Shown one piece after another: positions 52,806 to 62,954 of a stretch of 64,000 nucleotides of DNA; positions within the stretch are counted from its first letter, which is position 1; every line of letters starts with the position of its first letter. Position numbers and translations under genes: made by a program. Origin of the DNA: an uncultured Luteimonas sp. (lineage in GTDB: Bacteria; Pseudomonadota; Gammaproteobacteria; Xanthomonadales; Xanthomonadaceae); NCBI GenBank assembly GCA_934541015.1, contig CAKTDC010000004.1, positions 62,001-126,000 of the forward strand, given 5' to 3'. The notes beneath the pieces are model-generated. The model saw nothing but the letters and a program-made list of their open reading frames with translations. It made no database searches and was not told where the DNA came from.

Positions 52806-54062
52806 TCAGTTGATCAGGTGCAGCCCCAGGATCACGCCGAGCACCGCGGCCAGGACCGTGTAGTTGCCGTCGCTGCCGCGGCTGCCGTAGCGGTGGCGGC
52901 CGTAATAGCCGTCCTCGTAGCCGCGCTCGAAGCCCTGGCGGAAGTAGTAGGCGTACTGGTCGTGGCTGATGTAGTAGCCCTCGTAGCCGTAGCTGGCGTC
53001 CTGGTAGCCGTAGCTGCCGCGGTAATCGTAGCCCCAGCCATCCTCGCGGTCGGCACGGCCTGCGTGCAGTCCCTCGCTGTAGCCGTGCGAGACCGCGCGC
53101 TGCATCAGCTCGGCGCCGTAGTGGTTGGTCTGGTACCAGGTGCCGCCGTAGCTGTAGCGGTAGCTTGCGGGCGTGTAGTAGTAGGGATCGTCGTAGTAGC
53201 TGTACGACGCCGCCATCCGCCAGCGGCGCTGCTGGTCGGCGAGCCGGGCCAGGTACTGCTGCTGGTAGCGGTACTGGGCCATGCGCCGCTGCTGCTGGAG
53301 CTGGCGCGCGCGCTGCGCGGCGCGCTGTTCGGCGATCCGGCGCTGGTTGTGGCGATCGCGCTGGAAACGCTCGGCGCGCTGGCGCTCGGCGTGGATGCGG
53401 GCATCCTGCTGCTGCCGGCTGAGGCGGCGATCGGGCTCGTGTCGGCGCTGCTGCTCGTGTCGCTGCCGGTCCTGATCGCGATCATTCCGGGCCTGCGCGC
53501 GGCGGGCGTCGTTGTCGCGCTGCCGCTGGCGCTGCTGGCGATCCTGCTGTTCGCGCTGCTGTTGCTGGTGCTGGGCACGCTGGGCCTGCTGGTGGACCAG
53601 CGACTGCCGGCGCTGCTGGTCGTCGCGGATGGTCTCGTCGCGGCTGCGCTGCCGCTGATCGTGCTGCCGGCGCTGGGTCTCGCGCGCCTGCGCCACCTGC
53701 TCTTGCCGCGCGGCTGCAACCGCCGGGCGACGCTCGGGGCCCTGCGTGCGGACGGCCTCGGAGCGTTCGCGCTGCCGCTGTACCTGGGCGCGCTCGTGCT
53801 GGGCGCGCTGCGCCTGCGCGCGTTCGGATCCGGCCTGCCGCGCGGGCGCGGTGGCTTCGCGGGCGGGCCGCGCATCGCGCCTGCGCTCCTCCGGCTGGCG
53901 ACGCTGCGGCCGCGCGTTCTCGCGCGATTCCTGGCTGCGGTTCTGGCGTTCGCCGCGATCCCGCGATCCGTCCTGGGCGAGCGCGGGAAGCGCAGCGGCC
54001 AGGACCAGGGCGGCCAGCGGCAGGACGGGGAACAGGCGGCGGACGGGTGGGGACCAGGTCAT
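52806..54062 (-). CDS. secreted Arg/Gln-rich low-complexity protein with Tyr-rich C-terminal region
   Basis: 418 residues. Signal peptide ending near ALPALAQD. Residues ~30-270 are almost entirely Arg, Gln, Ala, Asp and Glu, an extreme charged low-complexity helix. The last ~130 residues are Tyr/Gly-rich with repeated short motifs (GYGYQD, YEGYYIS, GYEDGYYGR) and end in a hydrophobic stretch (VLAAVLGVILGLHLI). Possible envelope or matrix structural role; no family recognised. An opposite-strand frame of similar length is the expected shadow of such codons. Confidence 0.75.
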   Translation of the reverse strand: MTWSPPVRRLFPVLPLAALVLAAALPALAQDGSRDRGERQNRSQESRENARPQRRQPEERRRDARPAREATAPARQAGSERAQAQRAQHERAQVQRQRERSEAVRTQGPERRPAVAAARQEQVAQARETQRRQHDQRQRSRDETIRDDQQRRQSLVHQQAQRAQHQQQQREQQDRQQRQRQRDNDARRAQARNDRDQDRQRHEQQRRHEPDRRLSRQQQDARIHAERQRAERFQRDRHNQRRIAEQRAAQRARQLQQQRRMAQYRYQQQYLARLADQQRRWRMAASYSYYDDPYYYTPASYRYSYGGTWYQTNHYGAELMQRAVSHGYSEGLHAGRADREDGWGYDYRGSYGYQDASYGYEGYYISHDQYAYYFRQGFERGYEDGYYGRHRYGSRGSDGNYTVLAAVLGVILGLHLIN

Positions 54063-54301
54063 GGTGTCAGTCTCCGTGAAGCGGCCAAGGCACTTCTTGC
54101 GTGAAGACAGTGTTGCGTTCGCGCCGATGAACCGACTCTGAGGATTTCCCCCTGTTTCCAGCGGTATTCAGCGCAGGGAGGGGGTAAACGTTTCCAGTTG
54201 AACCGCTGCCGACCCGGCCGCCGCCGCAGGTCAACCAGTGCGGCCGCAGGGGCGTTGTGCCGGCCGCGTGGGTTAGGCTTTCCCGAACGAAGGACGGGAC
54301 C

Positions 54302-55117
54302 GTGGTGGCGATGGCGGGGCAGGGCGGGAAGATCGGAGACGGACCGTCGGGCGAGGACGCAGCTGCGGGACTGCCGGCGCAAGCGGAAGCCCCGCGCGGA
54401 TTCAGCGCCATCGTCCAGCGCAACTGGCGCCACACCGAACTCAAGTTCGCCGGCAGCGTGGTGCAGAGCCGCATGCACACCTTCCGCCCGGGCCGCCTGC
54501 TGGTGCCGTACACGCGCACGATGATGGCGTCGGTGCTGCTGCAGCCGCGGGCGGAGATGATCGGGATGGTCGGACTGGGCGGGGGTTCGCAGGCGAAGTT
54601 CTGCCATCGCTACCTTCCCGGCGCGCGGCTGGAAGTGGTCGAGAACAATCCCGAGGTGGTCGCGCTGCGGCGCCGGTTCCGCGTGCCCGACGACGACGGG
54701 CGCCTGCAGGTCTTCCTCGACGATGGCGCCCGCTTCATCCGCCAGCGGCGCGGGCGCTACGACCTGCTGCTGGTCGACGCCTTCGACCCCTCCGGCATTC
54801 CCCCGGCGCTGTCGACCCGGGGCTGGTACGACGACTGCCGCGATGCGCTGGCGCCGGGCGGGGTGATGGCCACCAACCTGTACTGCGACGACGCCGGCCC
54901 GCATCTGGAGAAGCTCCGGCGCAGCTTCGGTGACGCCCGGGTGCTGGCCCTGCAGGAGCCGGAGATGAGCAACCTCGTCGCCTTCGCCTGGCGCGGCGAT
55001 CCGGCCCCCGGCGAGGTCTTCGACCCGGTGCCGCGGCTGGCGGAGCTGCCGCGAGCGCTGCGCCGGGAGCTGGCGCCGGAACTCTCGCGGCTCGCCGGAG
55101 CGCTGCGCGAGCGCTGA
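54302..55117 (+). CDS. spermidine synthase-like SAM-dependent methyltransferase-fold protein
   Basis: 271 residues. Rossmann core with MVGLGGGSQAKFCHRYLPG, acidic LEVVENNPEVVALR, DDGARFIRQRRGRYDLLLVDAF and STRGWYDDCRDALAPGG. This resembles the SpeE-like single-domain proteins that lack the N-terminal polyamine-binding part, so a role in spermidine synthesis is not certain. Start GTG 54302 has AAGGA 7 nt upstream; ATG 54311 is an alternative. Confidence 0.82.
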   Translation: MVAMAGQGGKIGDGPSGEDAAAGLPAQAEAPRGFSAIVQRNWRHTELKFAGSVVQSRMHTFRPGRLLVPYTRTMMASVLLQPRAEMIGMVGLGGGSQAKFCHRYLPGARLEVVENNPEVVALRRRFRVPDDDGRLQVFLDDGARFIRQRRGRYDLLLVDAFDPSGIPPALSTRGWYDDCRDALAPGGVMATNLYCDDAGPHLEKLRRSFGDARVLALQEPEMSNLVAFAWRGDPAPGEVFDPVPRLAELPRALRRELAPELSRLAGALRER

Positions 55118-55302
55118 GCCCGCAGTTTTCGGGAGCCCTCGGGCGAGGTCTGCCTGCGAAGGTGCTGCAGCCGGGGCTGACCACCCGGCCCCCGTCCGCG
55201 GCGCGGTGCGGCGCAGGCCGGGGCGCATCCGGCCGCGCACCCTTGTCATCGCCGGCATTCCCCGCCAAAGTCAGCGGCACTGACCGCAACGGGGGAAGAC
55301 GC

Positions 55303-57330
55303 ATGCGACTGTGCAGGATCTGGCTGCTGGCGGGGCTGCTGCTGTTCGCCGGCGCCGCGTTCGCCGATGCCGGGATGACGCTCGAACAGATCGCCAAGGT
55401 GCGCGTGGTGACGCAGGCCGAACCCAGCCCCGACGGCAGCCGGATCGCCTACCTGCTGAGCGTGCCGCGCCGGATCGGCGAGGACGATGACGGCCCGGCC
55501 TGGAGCGAGCTGCATATCGTCGACCGCAGCGGCGACAGCCGCGGCTTCGTGACCGGCAAGGTCAATGTCGGCGGATTCGAATGGCTGCCCGACGGCCGCT
55601 CGCTGGTCTATCTCGCCAAGCGCCAGGGCGACGACACCCGCCGCCTGTACCGCATTCCCGTCGACGGCGGCGAGTCGGTGGCGATCGCCACCCTGGAGTC
55701 CGACATCAGCGCCTTCAGCCTGTCCGCGGACGGCCGCCGTGCCGCGCTGCTGGCTACCGCGCCCGAGAGCGAGGAACTCAAGGCGCTGAGGAAGAAGGGC
55801 TTCAGCCAGAAGGTCTACGAGGAGGACTGGCGCCCGGTGCAGCTGTGGATCGCCGACCTTGGCGACGGCGCCGCCGAGCCGCGCCACGTCGAGGTCGAGG
55901 GCAGCGTGCAGTCGGTGCGCTGGAGCCCGGCCGGCGACCGCCTGGGCCTGACGGTGGCGCCGCGCCAGCTGACCGACGACACCCTGGTGTTCACCCGCGT
56001 GCGCATCGTGTCCCCGGAAGGCAGGGTGCTGGGCACGGTCGACAATCCCGGCAAGGTCAGCGGCCTGTCGTGGAGCCCGGACGGCGCGCGCCTGGCCTTC
56101 ATTTCCGCCCAGGACCGGCACGACGCGCAGCAGGGCCGGCTGTTCGTGGTCGGCCGCGACGGCGGTGCCTGGCGCGACCTGCTGCCGGGGCTCGAAGGCC
56201 ACGTCGGCGACACGGCGTGGCGCGACGCCGCCACCGTGCAGTTCATCAGCCATGAGGGGGTGCAGGCGCGGCTGGGCGAGGTCGGGATCGATGGCGGCGG
56301 CCAGCGCACGCTGCTGGCTGCGCAGGGGCCGGTCTGGAACCGTTTCGCCCGTACCCGCGGCGGCGATATCGCCCTGACCGGCAGCACGCCGGCGCATCCT
56401 TCCGAGGTCTTCCTGCTCGCCGCCGGCGAGGCCTCGCCGCGGAGGCTGACCGACAGCAATCCCTGGCTGAAGGACGTGCGCCTGGCGCGGCAGGAGGTGA
56501 TCCGCTACCGGGCGCGCGACGGCCTGGAGATCGAGGGCCTGCTCGTTCACCCGCTGGAGCGCCCCGGCAACGCCCGCGTGCCGCTGATCGTGGTGGTGCA
56601 CGGCGGTCCCGAGTCGCACTACAACAACGGCTGGCTCACCGCCTACTCGCAGCCGCTGCACCATGCCGCGGCGCAGGGTTATGCGCTGTTCCTGCCCAAC
56701 TACCGCAGCAGCACCGGCCGTGGCGTCGAGTTTTCGAAGAAGGGCTTCGGGCGGCCGGGGATGGAGGAGTTCGATGACGTCGTCGACGGCGTCGACCATC
56801 TTGTCGGGCTCGGCCTGGTCGACCGCGCGAAGGTGGGCATCACCGGCGGTTCCTACGGCGGCTACGCCAGCGCCTGGGGCGCCACCTGGTACAGCGAGCG
56901 TTTCGCCGCCTCGGTGATGTTCGTCGGCATCTCCGACCAGGCCAGCCTGGTGACCACCGGCGACATCCCCTGGGAGCAGAACCTGGTGCACTGGGGCACA
57001 TGGCCGTGGGAGCAGCCGGAGCTGTTCCGCCAGACCAGCCCGATCACCCACGCCGGAAAGTCGAAGACGCCCACCCTGATCCTGCACGGCGAGGCCGATC
57101 CGCGGGTGCCGGTGATGCAGTCCTACATGTTCTACCGCTATCTCAAGCTCGCCGGCCAGGCGCCGGTGCGGCTGGTGCTGTACCCGGGCGAAGGCCACGG
57201 CAACGCCCGCGCGGCCTCGCGCTACGACTATTCGCTGCGGCTGATGCAGTGGATGGACCACTACCTGAAGGGGCCGGGCGGCGAGCCACCGCCGTACCAG
57301 CTCGACTACGCGCTGCCGGCGGCGAAGTGA
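55303..57330 (+). CDS. S9 family prolyl oligopeptidase, secreted
   Basis: 675 residues. Signal MRLCRIWLLAGLLLFAGAAFA. Beta-propeller-like N-terminal two thirds with repeated WSPDG/WSPAG blades, then the alpha/beta hydrolase: HGGPESHY oxyanion, nucleophile Ser517 in GGSYGGYAS, Asp in HGEADPRVPV and His in GEGHGNAR. Acylaminoacyl- or dipeptidyl-peptidase type exopeptidase of extracellular peptides. Confidence 0.94.
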   Translation: MRLCRIWLLAGLLLFAGAAFADAGMTLEQIAKVRVVTQAEPSPDGSRIAYLLSVPRRIGEDDDGPAWSELHIVDRSGDSRGFVTGKVNVGGFEWLPDGRSLVYLAKRQGDDTRRLYRIPVDGGESVAIATLESDISAFSLSADGRRAALLATAPESEELKALRKKGFSQKVYEEDWRPVQLWIADLGDGAAEPRHVEVEGSVQSVRWSPAGDRLGLTVAPRQLTDDTLVFTRVRIVSPEGRVLGTVDNPGKVSGLSWSPDGARLAFISAQDRHDAQQGRLFVVGRDGGAWRDLLPGLEGHVGDTAWRDAATVQFISHEGVQARLGEVGIDGGGQRTLLAAQGPVWNRFARTRGGDIALTGSTPAHPSEVFLLAAGEASPRRLTDSNPWLKDVRLARQEVIRYRARDGLEIEGLLVHPLERPGNARVPLIVVVHGGPESHYNNGWLTAYSQPLHHAAAQGYALFLPNYRSSTGRGVEFSKKGFGRPGMEEFDDVVDGVDHLVGLGLVDRAKVGITGGSYGGYASAWGATWYSERFAASVMFVGISDQASLVTTGDIPWEQNLVHWGTWPWEQPELFRQTSPITHAGKSKTPTLILHGEADPRVPVMQSYMFYRYLKLAGQAPVRLVLYPGEGHGNARAASRYDYSLRLMQWMDHYLKGPGGEPPPYQLDYALPAAK

Positions 57331-57364
57331 CGATGGCGACGGCCAGCGCGAGGGACGGCGGCGG

Positions 57365-58692
57365 ATGACCGGGGCGACGGGGCGGGAGCGGCCGACGCAC
57401 GCGGCCGGCGCGGAGAAGCGCCGGGTGCTGTTCGCCAGCCTGATCGGCACCACCATCGAGTTCTTCGATTTCTACATCTACGCCACCGCCGCGGTGCTGG
57501 TGTTCCCGCGGCTGTTCTTCCCCGCGGGCGACCCGGCCTCGGCGACGCTGCAGTCGCTGGCGACGTTCGCGCTGGCGTTCTTCGCGCGGCCGGTGGGCTC
57601 GGCGCTGTTCGGGCATTTCGGCGATCGCGTCGGCCGCAAGGCGACCCTGGTGGCGGCGCTGCTGACCATGGGCGTGTCGACGGTGGCGATCGGGCTGCTG
57701 CCGACCTATGCGCAGATCGGGGTGGCCGCGCCGGCGCTGCTGGCGCTGTGCCGGTTCGGCCAGGGGCTGGGGCTGGGCGGCGAGTGGGGCGGGGCGGTGC
57801 TGCTGGCCACCGAGAACGCGCCGCCGGGCAAGCGCGCCTGGTACGGCATGTTCCCGCAGCTGGGCGCGCCGATCGGCTTCTTCCTGGCGACCGGGACCTT
57901 CCTGCTGCTGACCCACTTCATGAGCGACCGGGAGTTCTTCGCCTGGGGCTGGCGGGTGCCGTTCCTGGCCAGCGCGGTGCTGGTGGGCGTGGGGCTGTGG
58001 GTGCGGCTGAAGATCAGCGAGACGCCGGACTTCCAGCGCGTGCTCGACCGGCAGCAGCGCGTGCGCCTGCCGATCGGCGAGGTGCTGGCCAGGCACCCGC
58101 GCGCGCTGCTGGTGGGCACGGTGCTGTGCCTGGCGACCTTCGTGCTGTTCTACCTGATGACGGTGTTCTCGCTGAGCTGGGGCACCTCGCAGCTGGGCTA
58201 TACCCGCGAGCAGTTCCTGTGGCTGCAGATGCTGGGGGTGGTGTTCTTCGGGCTGACGATCCCGCTGGTGGCCCTGTACGCCGACCGCGCCGGACGGCGC
58301 CGGGCGATGATCGTGGCCAGCATCGGGATCCTGGTGTTCGGCCTGTGTTTCGCGCCGATGTTCGTATCCGGCAGCCTCGGCGGGACGCTGCTGTTCCTGG
58401 TGGTCGGGCTGGGGCTGATGGGCATGACCTACGGTCCGGTCGGCACCCTGCTGGCCGAGCAGTTCCCGCCCGAGGTGCGCTACACCGGCGCCTCGCTGGC
58501 GTTCAACCTCTCGGGCATCTTCGGCGCCTCGCTGGCGCCCTACGTGGCCACCTGGCTGGGCGGCCGCTTCGGGCTTGAGGCGGTGGGCTGGTACCTGGCG
58601 GCGGCCGCGGCGCTGAGCCTGCTGGCGCTGCTGGCCGCGCGCCCTGCACCCGCCGCCCAGGCGCCTGCGGCAGGCGCCGCCGGGGCGCGCTG

Positions 58693-58693
<1 letters not shown>
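57365..58693 (+). CDS. MFS transporter, metabolite:H+ symporter (MHS) family
   Basis: 442 residues, 12 predicted membrane helices. MHS motifs: GTTIEFFDFYIYA in helix 1, the GHFGDRVGRK loop, RFGQGLGLGGEWGGAVLL and the second loop ADRAGRRR. Close to dicarboxylate/osmolyte/shikimate transporters; substrate not determinable. Stops inside the next gene's start (TGATG), so both are cotranscribed. Confidence 0.93.
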
Positions 58694-59313
<620 letters not shown>

Positions 59314-59540
59314 AAGAATCTGGTTCTTCTCTCATTCGACGGAATCGGGAAGGTCTGGTTGGAGCTGGATCCGGGCTTGCGGACCGAGGGTCGCCCCGGG
59401 CCGAGCGAAGAGCGACTCCGGCCGACAGGGCGCGGCGTCCTTCCGAAGTCGGAAGTGACGCTTCTCCTTGGCCACCGGCCGAAGCGAAGGGACTGATCTC
59501 GCGAACGCCGGCGCGCCAGCGCACCGGCTATCATCCGGCG

Positions 59541-59909
59541 ATGGCAAAGCTCCTGCTCAACCTGCGCCACGTGCCCGTCGACGAGGCGGCGGACGTGATC
59601 GGCTTCCTCGAGGAACACCGCATCGATTACTACCGGACGCCGCCCACCATGTTCGGCATTTCCGCCGGCGGCATCTGGATTCGCGACGATCCGGACTTTC
59701 CCCGCGCCAGGCGGCTGATGGCCGACTACCAGCGCGGGCGCGCCGAACGGGTGCGCGCGGAGAACGCCCGGGCGCGTCTGGACGGCACCGCCGAGACCTT
59801 CATGGACCTGGTGCGCGAACAGCCGCTGCAGGTGGCCTGGCGGGTGGCCGCGATCCTGCTGCTGCTGGGGCTGATGTTCCTCCCGGCGTGGCTGCTGATG
59901 CGGGCCTGA
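59541..59909 (+). CDS. DUF6164 family protein (small membrane protein)
   Basis: 122 residues. N-terminal soluble part MAKLLLNLRHVPVDEAADVI with EEHRIDYYRTPP and GGIWIRDD, resembling a small ferredoxin-like domain; one membrane segment at the end (VAAILLLLGLMFLPAWLLM). Recognised as DUF6164-type by its NLRxVPxDExxD start; function unknown. The 59314-59540 spacer carries no feature. Confidence 0.78.
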   Translation: MAKLLLNLRHVPVDEAADVIGFLEEHRIDYYRTPPTMFGISAGGIWIRDDPDFPRARRLMADYQRGRAERVRAENARARLDGTAETFMDLVREQPLQVAWRVAAILLLLGLMFLPAWLLMRA

Positions 59910-60118
59910 TCGATGGCAGGCAGCAGCGCGTAGCGCGCGATGTCGCAGGTGCGATGCCGCCGGGCGCTGCGCTGAAGTCGCTGCCGCCATCCCTCGCGCG
60001 GGCGGCCGCGGGCGGGACGGCGCGTGACTTCCGGGCTATCGTGTCCGCGACGTCGGCCGCTGTGGTTGCCCGCTGCGGCGCGACGCGCCCTTTTTCCTGT
60101 GGACTTCCGGGGACAGAG

Positions 60119-61684
60119 ATGCCTGTGAGGATTTTCGCGGCGCTTGCCGCACTGCTCGTGGCGGCTGCCGCGCCCTTCGATGCGCTGGCGCAGCGCACGC
60201 TGACGTTCGAGGCCCATGGCCTGCCTGATTCGGGAACGGTGGCCATCGCGGTGGCCGAGGGCCTGCCCGAGGGCGGCAGCTTCGCCGCCATCGACGCACG
60301 CAGCCAGGGCGCCTTGCGCCGGCTGGCGGCGGCCGAGCGGTTCAGCGGCCGCAAGGCGTCGACGCTGGACCTGCGCGGCTTCGCCGGCTACGACCGGCTG
60401 CTGGTGATCGGGACCGGGAAGGAGGCGCCGGCCGCGGCCGCGCTGGAGGAGATCGGCGGCACCGTGGCGCGCAGCCTCGGGAAGAGCCGCAGCCCGCGCG
60501 TCGAGCTGGTGTGGGACGGCGACGAGCCCGCTGCCGCCGCGCACCTGGCCTTCGGCGCCGAACTGGGCCAGTACGGCTTCGGCAAGTACCGCACGGCCAG
60601 GCCCGACAGCAGCCGCACGGACGACGATGAAGGCGCCGCGCCCGGCAAGGGCGAGCTGGTCATCCGCTCGCGGGCCGGATCCGCCGCGGCCGGCGACTAT
60701 GCGACGCAATGGAAGCCGGTGGCCGGTGCGGTCGCGTTCGCGCGCGACCTGGTGACCGAGCCGGCCAACGCGCTGTGGCCGGAGGAATTCGTCTCCCGCG
60801 TGCGCGTGCAGGCCGCGGGGCTGCCGGTGAAGATCGAGGTGCTGGACGTGCCGGCGATGGAGCGCCTGGGCATGGGCGGCATCCTCGCGGTGGGGCAGGG
60901 CAGCCAGCGCCCGCCGCGGCTGCTGCTGGTCAGCTATTCCGGGGGAGCGTCCGGCGAGGCGCCGCTGGCTTTCGTCGGCAAGGGCATCACTTTCGACAGC
61001 GGCGGCATCTCGATCAAGCCCGGCACCAACATGTGGCGGATGAAGTACGACATGAGCGGCGCGGCGGTGTCGGTGGCGACGGTGCTGGGCCTGGCCGGGC
61101 GCGGCGCGAAGGTCAACGCGGTGGCGGTGGCGGCGCTGGCCGAGAACATGCCCTCGGGCAGCGCCGGCCGGCCGGGGGACGTGGTGCGCACCGCCTCGGG
61201 CAGGACCTTCGAAGTGATGAGCACCGACGCCGAGGGACGCATGGTGCTGGTCGACGCGCTGTGGTACGTGCAGCGCCAGCACAGGCCGAAGCTGGTGATC
61301 GATATCGCCACCCTGACCGGATCGATCGTCACCGCGCTGGGCGGCGACTATGCCGGCCTGTTCGCGCGCGACGACGCCCTGGCCGCGCAGCTGGCCGCCT
61401 CCGGCGAAGCCAGCGGCGAGCGGGTGTGGCGCATGCCGCTGCGCGACGACTACGCCAAGGGGCTGCGCTCGCCGGTGGCCGACCTGCGCAACGGCGGCGG
61501 CTCGCCCGGCGCCGGGGTGGCCGCCTATTTCATCGGCGAATGGGTGCCGCGCGACCTGCCGTGGGCGCACCTGGACATCGCCGGCATGGCCTGGACCGAC
61601 AGCGGCAATCCGACCGTGCCCGCCGGCGCCACCGCCTGGGGCGTGCGCCTGTTCGACCGCTTCGTGCGCGACCACCACGAGTGA
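60119..61684 (+). CDS. M17 leucyl aminopeptidase, secreted form
   Basis: 521 residues. Signal peptide MPVRIFAALAALLVAAAAPFDALA, uncommon for this usually cytoplasmic family. The C-terminal catalytic domain has FVGKGITFDSGGISIKPG, MKYDMSGAA and the signature STDAEGRMVL (usual NTDAEGR with Asn to Ser), plus the two-metal ligand set Lys, Asp, Asp, Asp and Glu. Releases N-terminal residues from peptides; export suggests nutrient scavenging. Confidence 0.93.
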   Translation: MPVRIFAALAALLVAAAAPFDALAQRTLTFEAHGLPDSGTVAIAVAEGLPEGGSFAAIDARSQGALRRLAAAERFSGRKASTLDLRGFAGYDRLLVIGTGKEAPAAAALEEIGGTVARSLGKSRSPRVELVWDGDEPAAAAHLAFGAELGQYGFGKYRTARPDSSRTDDDEGAAPGKGELVIRSRAGSAAAGDYATQWKPVAGAVAFARDLVTEPANALWPEEFVSRVRVQAAGLPVKIEVLDVPAMERLGMGGILAVGQGSQRPPRLLLVSYSGGASGEAPLAFVGKGITFDSGGISIKPGTNMWRMKYDMSGAAVSVATVLGLAGRGAKVNAVAVAALAENMPSGSAGRPGDVVRTASGRTFEVMSTDAEGRMVLVDALWYVQRQHRPKLVIDIATLTGSIVTALGGDYAGLFARDDALAAQLAASGEASGERVWRMPLRDDYAKGLRSPVADLRNGGGSPGAGVAAYFIGEWVPRDLPWAHLDIAGMAWTDSGNPTVPAGATAWGVRLFDRFVRDHHE

Positions 61685-61736
61685 GCCGGGCCCCGCGTTC
61701 CGGCGGCAGTCGGAATGCGGGGCTTACAATCGGGCG

Positions 61737-62495
61737 ATGGTCGTCAATATCGCCGCCTACCACTTCGTCGAAATCGCCGATCCGCCGGAGCTTGCCGCAC
61801 GGATCCGCGGCTGGGCGGAGCCGGCTGCGCTCAAGGGCACGGTGCTGGTAGCGGCGGAGGGGATCAACCTGTTCCTGGCCGGCGCGGAAGCGGACATCGC
61901 CGGCTTCCTGGAAGCGCTGCGCGCCGATGCGCGCCTGGCGGGCATCGCGGTCAAGGTCAGCCGCAGCGCGGCGGTGCCGTTCCCGCGGCTGAAGGTCAAG
62001 CTCAAGCGCGAGATCATCAGCTTCCGCCGCGAGGGCGCCTCGCCGCTGCGCCGCGAGCGCGCCCCGACGGTGGCGCCGCGCGACCTGGCGCGCTGGATCG
62101 CCCGGGGCCACGACGACGACGGGCGGCGGCTGGCGCTGCTCGACACCCGCAACCGCGAGGAAGTCGGCTACGGCAGTTTTGCCGGCGCCCTGACCCTGCC
62201 GATCGACAACTTCACCGACCTGCCCGCGGCGCTGGAGCCGCATCGCCCGGCGCTGGCCGATGCCACCGTGGTCGGCTTCTGCACCGGCGGCATCCGCTGC
62301 GAGAAGGCGGCGCTGTGGATGCGCGATACCGGCATGGACAACGTGCTCCAGCTCGATGGCGGCATCCTGGGCTATTTCGAGCAGGTGGGCGGGGCTGGCT
62401 ACGAGGGCCGCTGCTTCGTGTTCGACGGCCGCGTGGCGCTCGACCCGCAGCTGCGGCCGCTGCGCGACGGCGTGCCGGCGGAGCAGGCGGCGTGA
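61737..62495 (+). CDS. trhO: tRNA uridine(34) hydroxylase / rhodanese-like TrhO family
   Basis: 252 residues. N-terminal acylphosphatase-like domain (LKGTVLVAAEGINLFLAG) and C-terminal rhodanese with FCTGGIRCEKAALWM, the TrhO signature including catalytic Cys. TrhO hydroxylates U34 of some tRNAs, giving ho5U (family knowledge). TACAAT and the start codon lie 10 bp apart, so translation may be near-leaderless. The next gene starts inside its stop. Confidence 0.88.
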   Translation: MVVNIAAYHFVEIADPPELAARIRGWAEPAALKGTVLVAAEGINLFLAGAEADIAGFLEALRADARLAGIAVKVSRSAAVPFPRLKVKLKREIISFRREGASPLRRERAPTVAPRDLARWIARGHDDDGRRLALLDTRNREEVGYGSFAGALTLPIDNFTDLPAALEPHRPALADATVVGFCTGGIRCEKAALWMRDTGMDNVLQLDGGILGYFEQVGGAGYEGRCFVFDGRVALDPQLRPLRDGVPAEQAA

Positions 62496-62917
62496 GCTGG
62501 CTGGGCCTGGTGCTGGTGGTGGTGGGCGCGTGGCTGGCGTGGAAGCTGGTCGGCGCGCTGCTCAAGGTCGCGATGTTCGCGGTGGCGCTGGTCGGGGCCT
62601 ACTGGTTCCTCGCGCCGCACCTGGGCCTGCCGACGGTGGGCGAACTGTTCTACGTGCTGGGCCCGGATTTCGGCGGGCGCCGGATCGAGGAGGTGCTGCA
62701 GCCGTCCGGTGCCGCCAGGCGCGTCACCGGCCAGGTGGTCGAGGGCATGCTGGAGAAAGTGGTGCAGCCGCTGTCGGATGCGGCGGCCGGGATGGACGCG
62801 GCCGCCCGGGCCGATGCGGCCGGCGTCGATCCGGCGCGGGTGGATGCGGCTGCGGTGCCGCAGGATGCCGGGGCTGTGCCGGCGGAGAGCGGCGCGGAGC
62901 CGGATCCGCTGCGATAG
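62492..62917 (+). CDS. hypothetical membrane protein
   Basis: 141 residues from a GTG overlapping the trhO stop by four bases (GTGA). Two close N-terminal hydrophobic segments (LGLVLVVVGAWLAWKLVGAL, VAMFAVALVGAYWFLA), then a soluble Ala/Asp/Val-rich tail of ~90 residues. No family recognised. Coupling to trhO suggests cotranscription only. Confidence 0.72.
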   Translation: MSWLGLVLVVVGAWLAWKLVGALLKVAMFAVALVGAYWFLAPHLGLPTVGELFYVLGPDFGGRRIEEVLQPSGAARRVTGQVVEGMLEKVVQPLSDAAAGMDAAARADAAGVDPARVDAAAVPQDAGAVPAESGAEPDPLR

Positions 62918-62954
62918 GCGGCGCCGGGAGGCGGCCGGGCCGGGCGTGCTGGCG

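Noticed and set aside
52818-54104. 428-codon hydrophobic frame on the plus strand opposite the Arg/Gln-rich gene
   Set aside because: Leu/Val/Ala-rich antisense frames are expected opposite CAG/CGC-rich codons; no start context and no family resemblance.
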